Part shown: piece by piece, positions 1 to 11,400 of the stretch
How the letters are laid out: every line of letters begins with the position of its first letter
How positions within the stretch are numbered: the first letter of the stretch is position 1
Assembly: GCF_029852145.1 (NCBI RefSeq)
Contig: NC_079972.1
Location: 16,118,986 to 16,182,985, forward strand
Origin: Microplitis mediator
Taxonomy: Eukaryota > Arthropoda > Insecta > Hymenoptera > Braconidae
DNA length: 64,000 bases
Reading direction: 5' to 3'
Notes under the pieces: generated by a model
What the model was told of the DNA's origin: nothing
The model's database searches: none
What the model saw: the letters and a program-made list of their open reading frames with translations, nothing else
Made by a program: the position numbers and the translations under genes

Positions 1-284
1 TATTCTAAAAAAGCAAATGAGAAAAATAAATGTTTATTTTTGTACATATATATATACTTTAAAGAGAAACAAAAATCTCTACAGAATGTCTTCTGGAAGA
101 TTTTTTATTTTTTTAAATGTTTGCGCATGCGCGTTAGAACATTGGTTCTCGTTGTTTGTTTTTTTTTTTCATTGCGTGCTTTCTTTGGGCCGTGTTCGCA
201 CGGTCATAGCCATCTTTTTTTTGAGCATGCGCAGATTCAAATTAAGAGCGCCTGCGCAAAAAAAAAATGCCAGCGAACACGGCC
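1..284 (+). mobile_element. Terminal piece of a foldback-type element, truncated by the window edge
   Basis: This segment matches, with small differences, the outermost ~240 bp of the giant palindrome, where it occurs reverse-complemented at 31467-31705 and, interrupted, at 54850-55945. Shared marks are a TA-rich stretch, a GCGCATGCGC-like palindrome near 124, a second GCATGCGCAG near 225, GCGCCTGCGC near 248, a poly-A run, and the terminal GCCAGCGAACACGGCC ending at 284. The same terminal sequence ends both arms of the palindrome. An extra GGCCGTGTTCGC-like piece near 189 suggests local rearrangement. The remainder of this copy would lie to the left of the window. Open frames here are not coding. 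Confidence 0.7.
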
Positions 285-1079
285 ATAGATATACTAGCAT
301 TTTTTTAAAATTTTATTTTTTTAATTATTTACTCTATTCATTTATAATTTTAAATTTCTCTGATGTCTGCTACATTCACACTCATAGCAAATTTATTTAT
401 AATTTCAAATATTCTTGTAAGTCGTATCGTTCCGAGTACAAAGAGAAATTATGGAGTACCAAGTAACCGAGTATGAGTTTTTACCGGCAAACTGATAAAG
501 CTTTGGCGCTGATGTTCAGAGCAGAACATGTGTCATTATTTAGTTATATAGTTGAGCATTCAGCTCTTGATTTATTTACTGTCATGTGCTCAGTACATCT
601 AAATTGATTAACAAATAAAAATATAAAGGTTATTTCCAACAACTTTCTCTCGGGACATTTTTATAAAATTAAGAATAAAAAAATGTTTTATAACAGTCAC
701 CACACTCACAAATACAAAATGAAATGAACACTTGGGTAAAAAAATCTATACATATTGAAATAATGCATTACAACGCAACAAAAATACTAGTACAATACTC
801 GACTTATTATATCGACTGAGAAAAATCAATATTTAAATTTAAAGTTTAAAAAGTAAATAGCAGATTTTATTTTTAAAATTTTAATATTTATCAAGTAACA
901 ATGCTGGTGATAATCAATCATTATATATTTCGAGTTTAAAAATTTTTCATCAGTGATAAAGAAGTAGTGAGATGATAACAAATCAGCACGATAATCTTTT
1001 ATTATTTACTAAGTATATACACTCACAAGATCTATAAATAATAATTAAATAGTGAAGAAATTATTGTTATTATAACAAA
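285..1079. other. AT-rich intergenic DNA and putative promoter/5' UTR of the GPR180-like gene
   Basis: No coding, tRNA or structured element was recognised. The stretch is AT-rich with short homopolymers. The last few hundred bases presumably hold the promoter and 5' UTR of the gene starting at 1080. Confidence 0.5.
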
Positions 1080-3219
1080 ATGTTGTATCAACATGTAATA
1101 TTTTTTATATGGATTGGAATCTTTGAATTATTTATCACAATAAATCAGTGCCAGTGTACTCACGTAACCGGTACATTCAATACCAATGAATTTTTTCGGT
1201 TTCTCATTAAATTTGGATTCCAACAGACTGATCGTCACAAACAACGTGACTCGTATGGTTATATATTTGGGAATATAACAGCATCACAGTCAAATATATC
1301 ATCATCAACAAAACTAATAACTCTTGCTGTTTTGGATAGAAATCATTTTTTAGAGTACTATGGCAATCGTACACTTGAAGATAAAAACACAGCATGCACT
1401 ATGATGTTCAATACTCTCAATGACAGTTCATATGATTCACAGTGCAATGTCAATGGTCAGGATTTCTTGAGGTAAAATTATTATTTTTCATGATACCAGC
1501 ATAGAAACTTTCAGTACTTGATGGGGTTCCCCTGTGTGAGGCTCTGTTTTATAAGCGTTTTTTGGGAATTTTTTTTTACGACCAATGAAAAGATAGAACT
1601 TTAAGTTTTTTATCATTCATTTATTAATATTTCAAGAGTTTGTAAAACAAATTTCGAATAAAAATCTTTATTACAACGTAAGTTGTATCGCTCTGAAAAA
1701 ACTCGCCTCGAAAAAAAGTGCGCGCACTTCCTCCAAGATTCCAGTTCATCGGCTTATCTGAAAAAAAAAAAAAAAAAGGTGTCACACGGGGGAACCCCCT
1801 TAATTATAAATTGCAAATGACAATTTACGCTTACGCTAATAGTAGCTAATAGTCAGCCCTATGACACAATAAACTATTAATTTTATTTTTTAATTCTTAT
1901 ATTAATATTACAGAAGAATACCATGTCCAAAAGGTAAATTATGTCCAGATGAAGATTTATCATGGAATGTTATTAAAAATAATCAATTTACTTATGTAAT
2001 ACAAGACCTTGGACAGCCAAGATTTTGGTATATAAGTATCGTATCGTGTTATCGTAATATCAAAACATGTAAATGGGAATGGTTTAATGACAGCATGAAT
2101 ATCGACTATGATATTTGGTTGGTAAATGGAAATCCAAATAACAGCGGCTTCAATAGTTTTACCTACCAGTTTTCGTACGACCGGCAAAATACCATCGTAT
2201 TGTATTTATTATTTTTTTTGTGTTACATAATATTAGTACCATTGCAATTATATGCCGTCAGATTACAAAGGCATCCAGTAACGAGGCTTTTTACAGCAAG
2301 TTTATTGCTAGAGCTTGTTGCCATTTGTTTAATACTGATCCATGTTCTGAAATTCGCATTTGACGGTATTGGATATGAAAAATTAGAAGTCGCTGGTGAT
2401 ATATTCGATATTCTTTCACGGGTATGTATTATATATTTTAATAATAATTATTATTATTCATATCTCTATATATATTATATTTTCAGACAACATTTATGTT
2501 ATTACTATTATTATTAGCCAAAGGATGGGCTGTTACAAGAATTGAATTAACCTGGAAGCCCCTAGTATTTTTGATATGGTTTTGTTACGGTGTAGTCCAC
2601 ATTCTTCTGTATGTCTGGAATATGGTATGTTATCATATTTTATTATATTTTTATAATTGAATAATAAATATAAATTAATTGTTGATACAGACGGAAGTTG
2701 ACATTATCGAAGATATTGATGAATATCAAACGTGGCCCGGATGGTTTATTTTACTGTTCCGTAGTGCAATAATGATATGGTTTTTATTGGAGCTCCGTAA
2801 CACGATGACTTATGAGCACAACACTCAAAAATTAAATTTTCTGCTGCACTTTGGTGCATCGGCACTTGTGTGGTTCATTTATTTACCAATAGTTGCATTA
2901 ATCGCGCTACAAATAAGTACATTATGGAGGTTTAAATTTCTTCTTGGTAAGTGATTACTATCATTATAATAACTAAAATAACTTATTAATTTCCTGCAAT
3001 AGATTCATTGGTCATTATTTTTTTTTAGGAATTACATATTCAGCAGATTGTTATGCTTACTGTGTAATGACCCATTTATTATGGCCAACACGAAGCGAGC
3101 AATATTTTTTACTTGCACAGGGTGCAGATAACGGTGACGAGTTGGATGAATTTAATGAAGCGCCGCATGTTTTGAATAACTACGTCGAGCCATCGGATCT
3201 TACTAAAATTATAGCGTAA
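1080..3219 (+). CDS. GPR180-like GOLD-domain seven-transmembrane protein (integral membrane protein GPR180 family)
   Basis: Five coding exons: 1080-1471, 1914-2421, 2487-2624, 2691-2946, 3029-3219. All introns are GT-AG with consistent phase, giving 494 residues ending in TAA. An N-terminal hydrophobic signal (about residues 4-23) leads into a Cys-containing lumenal/extracellular domain with several N-x-S/T sites. Multiple hydrophobic segments follow from about residue 215 on, matching the seven-helix core of the GPR180/TMEM145 family. The C-terminal tail is acidic. In mammals GPR180 is linked to TGF-beta-type signalling; applying that role here is inference. The start is the first ATG before the signal peptide. 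Intron 1 carries a small inverted-repeat element. The gene converges on PTRH2. Orthology to GPR180 rather than TMEM145 is likely but not certain. Confidence 0.85.
1519..1800. mobile_element. Small inverted-repeat element (MITE-like) in intron 1 of the GPR180-like gene
   Basis: The left end reads GGGGTTCCCCTGTGTGA and the right end TCACACGGGGGAACCCCC, an imperfect inverted repeat enclosing about 240 bp with no coding capacity. The flanking intron is ordinary AT-rich sequence. No target-site duplication was confirmed. Confidence 0.6.
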
Positions 3220-4428
3220 ACTCTTTTTAAACATAATTTAAAAAAAATTATTACAACAATAATAATAATATTAATTGATGTGATGTACGTTTGCCAAATA
3301 TTTCAGCGAAAATGGTAAATACTCTTGTTTTGTGGTAATTGAGACTGACTTTGTACATTTATCAGTCCAATTTTTTAAAACTGTCTAAATAATATTTTTT
3401 TTGACTATTTGTTTTTAACGGTAACTATAGTTTTTGCAAAGCTTTAACATGAATCAAGACAAACCGTATTTATTTTTTTTTAATCATGCTAATACGTTAT
3501 CTACTTGTATACATACATACACATATATTTATATATATTTAATTTAATGTTACATAGTTTATTATTCATATTTTTTTCATGTTAAAGCCTTATTAAATAG
3601 ATTTTAAAAATGCCTTACAATTCTCATAAAACGAGAAAGAGTATATATTATCGCGAGGAAATAAATTAACTGCGATAAAGTAATTATTATTGACTATCGC
3701 TTATGTAAAAAATAATTTGTTATTAGAGAAGCGTTTATAGAAATGAATTGCATTTAAAAATTGTTTATTTTAAATATTTAACCGAACAAATTAGTGATTA
3801 CTTGAATTTATGTTGATATTTTTAAATTTTAAATACCACATTTATGTTTTCCTGTAACATAGTTTTTAAATCTAAGTAGTTTTATTAAATTTTAACTAGT
3901 GTGTAATATAAATATATATTTACTCATTTAATTTTATGAAAATAATAATAATAATAATAATTAAATTCTTGCTCAAATCAGTACGAAAGTGGTACACTAG
4001 TTTATAAGTAAGTATAACTATTTAAGAAAAATTATAAATTTTTTTATCATACGAACACTGGACAAGTTTGTGTAATATTTTTTATTTTAAATAATTTTTT
4101 ATCAGTACTTTAGTTTTAAAAATATAATATTTAATTTTATGCATCACTGAAAATAGATTACAGCTAAAACAAAATATTACATAAACTCAAAACATTTTTT
4201 TTTAATATTTCGCGCCTTTATAACATGTATTTTTTTTTTCATTAATTAAATATTTATACACATAGATTTAAATATTTTATGACTATGTAATCACATGTAA
4301 ACGAATATAGACTTCCACTAAATTTAATTAGTAAAAAATATAATTTTTTTTATTGTAATAAAGTTGACTTGATAACATTTAAATTTATTTATTAACTATT
4401 TAAAATTTACAAGAGATTATAAAAGATA
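3220..4428. other. Convergent 3' UTR region between the GPR180-like gene and PTRH2
   Basis: Very AT-rich, with several AATAAA-like signals on both strands (for example AAATAAATTA near 3659 on +). It probably holds both 3' UTRs. A short AAT microsatellite lies near 3942-3962. Nothing else was recognised. Confidence 0.5.
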
Positions 4429-4842
4429 TCAAAGTAATTTAAGGTGTGATGTAACTTTATCTACAATGCTGTTAGGACCAGGACCAATACCAAGTACTGA
4501 AATAGTACCAGGTTCTAATTGAGTTCTACCGGCATCTTTAATAATAGCTGTAACAAGTCCATGATTATTGGCATTGCTAGCCAAGGATTTTAATCTTTCC
4601 TCACTGCTGGTTTTTAGTACAATTTTTGGTTGACCAACCATCAACCATGATTCTAAATATTCTCCATTAATTTTATCATTTTTACAAAGATCGTAACATT
4701 CAACAGCAGCGTGTGCACATTGACCAGCTATTTTACCAGTGCTCATTGAAAGATCTGTCCGAACAACTAGTACCATTTTATATGGTTCCTTAGGCAACCC
4801 TTTAGTTATCAAATACTTTAATCTTCTTAATAATTTACCCAT
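4429..4842 (-). CDS. Ptrh2: Peptidyl-tRNA hydrolase 2 (PTH2 family)
   Basis: A single exon of 137 residues. The PTH2 fold covers about residues 21-137 with its hallmarks: KMVLVVRTDL, the GKIAGQCAHAA segment carrying conserved Lys, Gln and His, the GQPKIVLK strand, the DAGRTQ motif, and the LGIGPGP...HLKLL tail typical of metazoan PTRH2. The enzyme releases peptide from stalled peptidyl-tRNA; in animals it is mostly mitochondrial and also linked to anoikis (Bit1). Unlike vertebrate PTRH2 it has only a short basic N-terminus (residues 1-20) and no clear membrane anchor. The ATG lies in frame and 6 nt after the TGA of COA4, with no splice acceptor between. Translation therefore probably depends on a shared two-cistron mRNA or an unrecognised internal promoter. 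Confidence 0.93.
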   Translation of the reverse strand: MGKLLRRLKYLITKGLPKEPYKMVLVVRTDLSMSTGKIAGQCAHAAVECYDLCKNDKINGEYLESWLMVGQPKIVLKTSSEERLKSLASNANNHGLVTAIIKDAGRTQLEPGTISVLGIGPGPNSIVDKVTSHLKLL

Positions 4843-4848
4843 ACTGTT

Positions 4849-5124
4849 TCAATTATTTTGTAATTCTTTTTCCCTTTGATGTTTTTCCATGCAAGCTTTA
4901 AATTTCTTCACTACATCCTGACATTTTCGCCAATCTTGAGTCTTAGCAATACATTCCTGCAATAAATTTTTTATTATTCGACCTATCAATTAATTAATTT
5001 AACAAAAAAATCTTGATACCTGAACGTTGTAGTGTAATTCTATACAACCAGTTTTTTTTAGCATGCGGTCAACGGGATCTTCAGTATCTTCTTCCTGTAA
5101 ATATGTTTTTACTTGAGTAGACAT
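4849..5124 (-). CDS. COA4: Cytochrome c oxidase assembly factor 4 homologue (twin CX9C protein)
   Basis: Two exons on the minus strand: 5124-5020 (35 codons) and 4956-4849 (35 codons plus TGA), joined by a 63-nt GT-AG intron in phase 0. The 70-residue product has two CX9C motifs, C27-C37 and C47-C57, with the DPVD...TGC start and QDWRKCQ core of COA4/CHCHD8. Such proteins are oxidised and folded by Mia40 in the mitochondrial intermembrane space, and COA4 supports complex IV assembly. Upstream, a GT donor at 5265/5264 and a TAG acceptor ending at 5127 suggest a non-coding first exon. The stop is 6 nt from the PTRH2 start and in the same frame. Neighbour function is compatible, since both proteins are mitochondrial. 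Confidence 0.88.
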
Positions 5125-5460
5125 ACTCTACATTTGTTGTTATTATAATAATTTATTTAAAGTTTTAATCTAAATATAAATAATAACCATACACCGGTTG
5201 GTGTCACATGGACATGAAGAGCAATACCTACATATTCATTTATCATACGAAGAGTCAGTCTTACCAACACTTAACTTGCACTTTCATATTTTTTTTTTTA
5301 ATTTTTCTATCGATCTAACCCTCCAATGAAATGTCAGTACCAGACATTTCAAGTAAATAATCATCTGTAAATTATTATTTTTAAAAATTAAACTTAATAG
5401 CCGATTTAAATAAATAAATTTGATTTATGGCGGGAAATAAATGGCGAATTGGATTCAGTT
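5125..5460 (-). promoter_or_regulatory. Putative promoter and 5' UTR exon of the COA4-PTRH2 unit
   Basis: Reading the minus strand, GTGTTG|GTAAGA at 5265/5264 is a good 5' splice site and TGTAG at 5131-5127 a matching acceptor just before the COA4 ATG. The implied 5' UTR exon begins somewhere in 5265-5330. A TATCGAT core near 5308 resembles the DRE motif of insect housekeeping promoters. A short palindrome GAAATGTC/GACATTTC lies at about 5328-5350. Transcription start is inferred, not seen. Confidence 0.4.
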
Positions 5461-7553
5461 TAAGAATTTCATCAGCCAATTGGGATTTTGTAAAACAAAC
5501 CAAGCAATTGTTATAATATTTGCTCATCAGTCTAAAACTAACAACCAGAAGTGTTTGGTGTCTGTGAGTTTATACCATCCGATAAATTCTAATTTATAAC
5601 ATAAAATTATACAAATTAATCAATAATTAGCTTCATTTTAATTAAACATATCTTGATAAATTATTTAATTGGTTTTAAATTGTCTTATAGTTGATAATAA
5701 CAGTGATAATAAAATATATTTGTTGAGTTCAGTTGATTTGTGGCACATGGTTGATTTTCAACTTGCGCAGTATTAAATATCAGGAAAGGTCAGGGCGGGC
5801 TAAAGTATTATATATATAAATACATATATATAACAATGCAGAAATTATTAATATGAACAAATCTAAAAAAAAAAAGTAAATACTTATTAAATTATGACAT
5901 CTTTGGATAACGATCGACAGAGATTGATAGTAATTACTTAAATATCTTGATTGCTGGGTAATTTGAAAGGTTTCATCGAATGATATCTCATTTATTACAC
6001 TCGTTGATATATTTTATTTATTGACTACTTGAAATCGAAGTACGGTAAATCCCTGCGCATGTCCATTATTTTAACACACGATACTACATCTGAGTGTTGC
6101 GTGATTCTAAGTACTGTCGATTACTTAATTGTAAGTGTCCTTTTATTATTATTATTTTTTTTTTATTAGTGTCAATCAAATTATTTTTTATTACTCATTA
6201 ATCCGACTTAACAATCATAGTATCTTTTATTTAAATATCTTTTTATTCAAATCTCTTTTTACCGTAGTAAGGAATGTGTAAAATTGTTGAATGACATAAC
6301 TGGTATCAAAAATTTTTTACCAGCACGTGTATATAATTTGTTAATGTAACGCTCAATTTATTATGACATTGTAATTCAATGTAAGACGTACGCAATCGAT
6401 AGTTGAGCGCAATTTATCTGTTTTTTTTTTTTTTTTTTTTTTGTATGACGTACGAGGAAATATTGAATGCAGAAGATAATTGGCGCGAATTGGTTTACGT
6501 TGAATTATATGTTATTATTTTTTTTAATTAAACTTTAAGTTACATAAAATGAATACAATTATCAGGAGGTTGTTAGTTTATCAATAATTAGTCGTTTTTC
6601 ATTGGCTAAAAATTTTATTTTTGGATTTTGAGTTTTGCACTTTTGCCTGGTCTTTTTTATTGATAAATTTTATTTTATTTAATTAATTATTTTTTACAAC
6701 AAGGTCGCTTAACTAAATTTAAATTCAGATACTTTTAGTGAGGTATCCATATATATATATAAAGATTTTTTTACAGTTCAATTAAATAATATTTTTCTTG
6801 ACTTTACGAAAGTTACATAAGGATTAATTAAAAATGAGGAAAAATTTATCTCAATTACAGTTTATAAGTCAACTTTGCTTGTAATTACTCATATATCTTC
6901 ACAAGTATAAATAACAAACGCAAATTATCATTACCATTAATTTCTTGTAATTTAACAACAATTCAATTTTAGTAATTTTTTTAACCATGACATAGAACAT
7001 GAATGATGTAACAATTTGTTTTTGCAGCAAGTGATTCTGTACACGCAAATATATATATAGCACAGGCCGGAGAAAATATTCAAAGAAACCGCGTTTTTTT
7101 AACTCAAGATTTACCCGCCAGATGGACGCTAGCATTGAAGTTCACCAACGAGACTCGGGAGACTAAAAAAATTGCATTAAAAAATTAATTTAAAATATTT
7201 GCTGTCAACTTACAAAATTACAAATGCTTACAAAAATTGAGCGACACATTGAAGGATAATTGGAGAAAATTTTAAAATTTTTAACATGAATATTTTTAAA
7301 AATAATGACATATTTGTAGCTTCTCGCAGGTGGTCGTTCTTAGTATCATTTAGTATATAAGAATGAAACTGGGTGATGTTGTCAGGTAGTCCGATGCTTC
7401 CCAGGCAAACCTACGCATCATGCGGCCTAATACCAGACCACATCATGTCCAGTACTCAAGTACAATAAAAACCGTCATCGATTCGATAATTTACTTAATT
7501 AAAACAATACTGTGGGAGCGACTTTGACTACTCTTTTGCTACCGAAATTAAAT

Positions 7554-7766
7554 GATCCTGAAGTTAGCAGACAATTCAAAATTTTTTTATTTTTTTTTGA
7601 ACAATTAAATTTGAAGAAAAAAAAAACTAAAAATATGCACATGTAGAAAATTTAAAAAACTACAATTTTTTCCAAGTGCAATTTTTTCAAATATTTTTTT
7701 TCTTCTGGTTTATCGTCTAAATAAAAATCCAAAAATTATTAGACGTCTGCTAACTTTAGTATCATA
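7554..7766 (+). mobile_element. MITE family A, copy 1
   Basis: It begins GATCCTGAAGTTAGCAGACA and ends with GTCTGCTAACTTTAGTATC, an inverted terminal repeat around about 165 bp of AT-rich DNA containing the family mark ATGCACATGTAGAAAATTT. It is related to copies at 13433, 13637, 13838 and 23841. It is non-autonomous, with no ORF. Confidence 0.75.
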
Positions 7767-8021
7767 AAATTAAACATTATTATTATTTTTTTTTAATTAT
7801 ATATAATCAATATATATTACATATGATCTCAACATGGTAATTTATTTCACACCCGAGGTGTAAGAAAAAAAATAATTAGCATTACGCGCTTAATTATTTA
7901 AATTTAAAAGTTAATCTATATTGTGAAGAAGAAACTTGAGTAAAGTCACCGGTATATATTTGGCCTTAAGCAAATGTCACTTGAAAAATTTATTAACTCA
8001 GATAATGTCAAAGACGGAAAA

Positions 8022-8055
<34 letters not shown>
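8022..8055. repeat. (AT)n microsatellite
   Basis: About fifteen uninterrupted AT dinucleotides following an A-rich run. Confidence 0.9.
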
Positions 8056-8058
<3 letters not shown>

Positions 8059-8461
8059 TATCTTAAAAATATAAATGTTAGTTTTAAGTCATGTCGTAAT
8101 TTAAAATTTGGCTAAGATGATGAGACACGAAAGCATTTTATGAATTCGAGCCAAATTTAAATGACAACGAAGAATAGAAGTTCGATGGATTGCAGTAGTC
8201 ACTTGATTTCGGTCTGGTTACCCCCAAGTATTCGGTACTTCTAATGACGATCCAGACTAAACCGCTTTTATTTATTTTTAAATCATCTTCTGATACAAAT
8301 CTTTGTACATAATAATTTCTATATATTTATAGGACTTTTTGTTTTGCAGATTGTCTTACAACAACGGCGAGTAATCGGCAAGGAAATTTAAAAATCTTGC
8401 ACTTTATAAGTTGGAGATTTCCAGAAAAAAGTTACTGTAAATATAAAAAAAAACCAAAATA

Positions 8462-11400
8462 ATGGAGACACACGAAAACCAAGAAGATGCTCAAGAAGAA
8501 GCTCAAGATGATGCTTTTGATGAATCTAAGGATTTAACATTATCACCAGCTGTCGAAATATCAAGAGATAATAAAAAAGGATTAAAAAGAAAAACGAGTA
8601 TTTTCAAATACTATTCGTTTAAATCAACAGGTATATTGATATACTTTTGTTTTTTTAAAATTAATCTCAAAGATTGAATTTAGTGATTAACATGGATTTT
8701 ATGTATAGTAAATTATTTATAGTCTCTGTATAATTAAACCTGGTTTTTTTATCTTTTTATTCACGTACATATGGTCAAATTAGTTCGTTCAAAGTCTAAA
8801 TGCGATAACAAAATCAGAATTACTCCGCGTTTTTAAAACATTTTTCCATTGTTGCATTAATCCAACAGTAAATTAAATTATTTTAATAAGTTAATTTATT
8901 AATTATTATGACACATGTCTTAATATACAAGATTTCATTCTAATAATAAAATCACGCATAATATATCATTGATGATGTGTAAGTTCGAGAACACGCTATT
9001 GGGCTAAAGTTTGTATTAAATTAACAATATCATAGCATTTTATTGTAAATTTTTCCTTATGGAAAAATAAATGACCGTTTTTTTTATCTTAAAATGTAGC
9101 GAAAGTTTTTTTTTTATTTTAAACTGCGACATATGAAAGATAATAATATTATCGCGGCGGTGAAAGAGAGTAGGATCAGTACAAGCCTCCATCGTCCACC
9201 AATCATGCTCTATAGAATTAGTGACATCACGATATGTGTGAGTATCGGGCTGTATAAAATAAAAAATAAAAACGAAAGTAGTCAGTGAATACACATTATT
9301 CGCGTAACTCTAGTCTCGTAAACGTGGGTAAAGTTTGCTCCAGCAGAGTTAGTTTACTTGCTTATTTATTTATTTATTTAACGCATTTCTGCAATCTACT
9401 TAGTATTAAATATTAAAATTTTTTACTTAATTTTTTTTTTAAATAATATATTTATTTAAAAAATAAAAATAATTAGTTATAAATAAGAAATAAAATTTAC
9501 TAAAGTGAAAGTAAATAATTTGTAAAAAGTTAAAAATGGGTAGAAAAAGTGGTAGCAATTGTCCGTCACCTACTGGATCAACTGTTAAAAATCTTAATAC
9601 TGAAAATGTTGCGGCAGGCATGTACATTTTATTTATCACCTTGTTTAATTATCAACTCAATATTAATTGAATTATTATTAAATTTAATTAAGCTAAAATT
9701 ATTATGTCGTGGTATATTTATTATAAATATAGTTTGAGGCCACACTTTAATGGATTCACATTGATTTTAGCTGTAGAATTACAAAATAATTTAAATAGTA
9801 CAAAGTTCATGAATTTTAAAACTTGTTAATTAATATTACAGAAGCTATGCCGGGTTCGTCAAAAAAATCAGGACCTCTTGTTGGTGTAATTGATGTGGGT
9901 ACACGTACAGTAAGATTTGTGGTAAGTTTTAAATAAATTTATTTATAATTATTTATTATTATTTTATTATTATTGGGAATATCATTATTTTTTATTATCA
10001 GGAAATAAAGAAGAAAAAAACTAAATATTTTTTTAGATTTTCACTGCTAAACGAGTTGGTGAGGTAGTGTCACACTCAATTGATATTGAACAATTAAGTC
10101 CTCAAGAAGGATGGGCTGAACAAGATCCTAAAGAAATTTTATTTGCTGTCAAAGCATGTATTAAAGATGTTGTTAAAAAACTTATAGGTATGGGTGGCAG
10201 TGTCAGCGACATTGTTGCTGTTGGTTTGACAAATGCACGAGAAACGACATTTGTTTGGGATTCAATAACTGGCGAACCACTTCACAATGCTATCGGTATT
10301 ACGACTTTTTATTATTAATATTAATACTAATATAAATATAAATATAAATAATTTAACAAATAATAATAATTATTTTATTCATTCATTCAAGTGTGGTCTG
10401 ATATTCGTACGGATACGATTGTTGATCAGATAATTGCGAAATTTCCTGACAAAAGTAAAAACCATTTGAAACCACTCTGTGGTCTACCAGTCAGTCCCTA
10501 CTTCTCAGCACTGAAAATCCGATGGCTCAAACAAAACGTTTCAACAGTAAGAAAAGCAATTCGTGATAAAAGATGTAAAGTTGGTACTTTAGATACTTGG
10601 ATAATTTGGGTAATTTTATTTTATTTTAAAAAATTTTATTTATTATTTTTTTTTTCCCAATTGTAATAATAAACTTATTTTTAGAACTTAACTGGCGGCA
10701 AAGAAAATGGTCTTTATATTACCGATGTCACCAACGCTTCAAGAACGATGTTGATGAATATCGAAACGTTAAATTGGGATCCTACTTTATGCAGATATTT
10801 CGATATTGACATGAATTTACTGCCAGAAATAAGAAGTTGTTCTGAAATTTATGGAGAAATAACTGTTGGACCTTTATCAGGAATTCCGATAACTGGGGTA
10901 TGTCATTTAATATTTAATAATATGTAATATATGTATATTATCATGTCAGAATATTATTTAAAAAGTAATAAATTATAGATTCTTGGTAATCAACAAGCTG
11001 CGTTGGTTGGACAGAATTGTTTAAAGCAAGGACAAGCAAAAAATACATACAGAAGTGGTTGTTTCTTACTCTGTAATACCGGCACTACTGTAAGTAATTC
11101 ATCATATTTAATTATAATTCAATTATAAATATATTTATACATTTATTTATTTTTAGAGAGTATATTCTTCACACGGTCTAGTCACAACCGTAGCATATAA
11201 ATTAGGGCCAGATAGTCCGGCATATTATGCGCTCGAGGGTTCAGTAGCTGTTGCTGGTGCAGCAATAAAATGGTTAAGAGACAATATGAAACTTATAAAA
11301 GATGTTCATGAAAGTGAGCATTTAGCAGAAAAAGTTTTCAGTACTGGAGATGTTTACTTTGTACCAGCTTTCAATGGTCTCTATGCTCCATACTGGAGAA

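Larger units (their letters stand above)
5461..8461. other. Non-coding upstream region of the glycerol kinase-like gene
   Basis: No convincing coding exon. It holds a poly-T run (6419-6442), a small inverted-repeat element (7554-7766, listed separately), and an (AT)n microsatellite (about 8025-8054). Somewhat less AT-rich patches near 7060-7160 and 7380-7445 were not identified. A TTTTGCAG acceptor at 8349 just before the exon at 8462 suggests a spliced 5' UTR. A possible donor, GTGTCT|GTGAGT, near 5562 could end an upstream non-coding exon, but the pairing is speculative. Confidence 0.4.

Noticed and set aside
4840..4851. Stop-codon readthrough making a COA4-PTRH2 fusion as the normal product
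   Set aside because: The frames agree, but the TGA context (TGAAAC) lacks a known readthrough signal; two cistrons are more likely.
7380..7450. tRNA-like or small-RNA candidate in a GC-richer patch
   Set aside because: No cloverleaf arms or T-loop consensus could be fitted. No tRNA or rRNA gene was found anywhere in the window.
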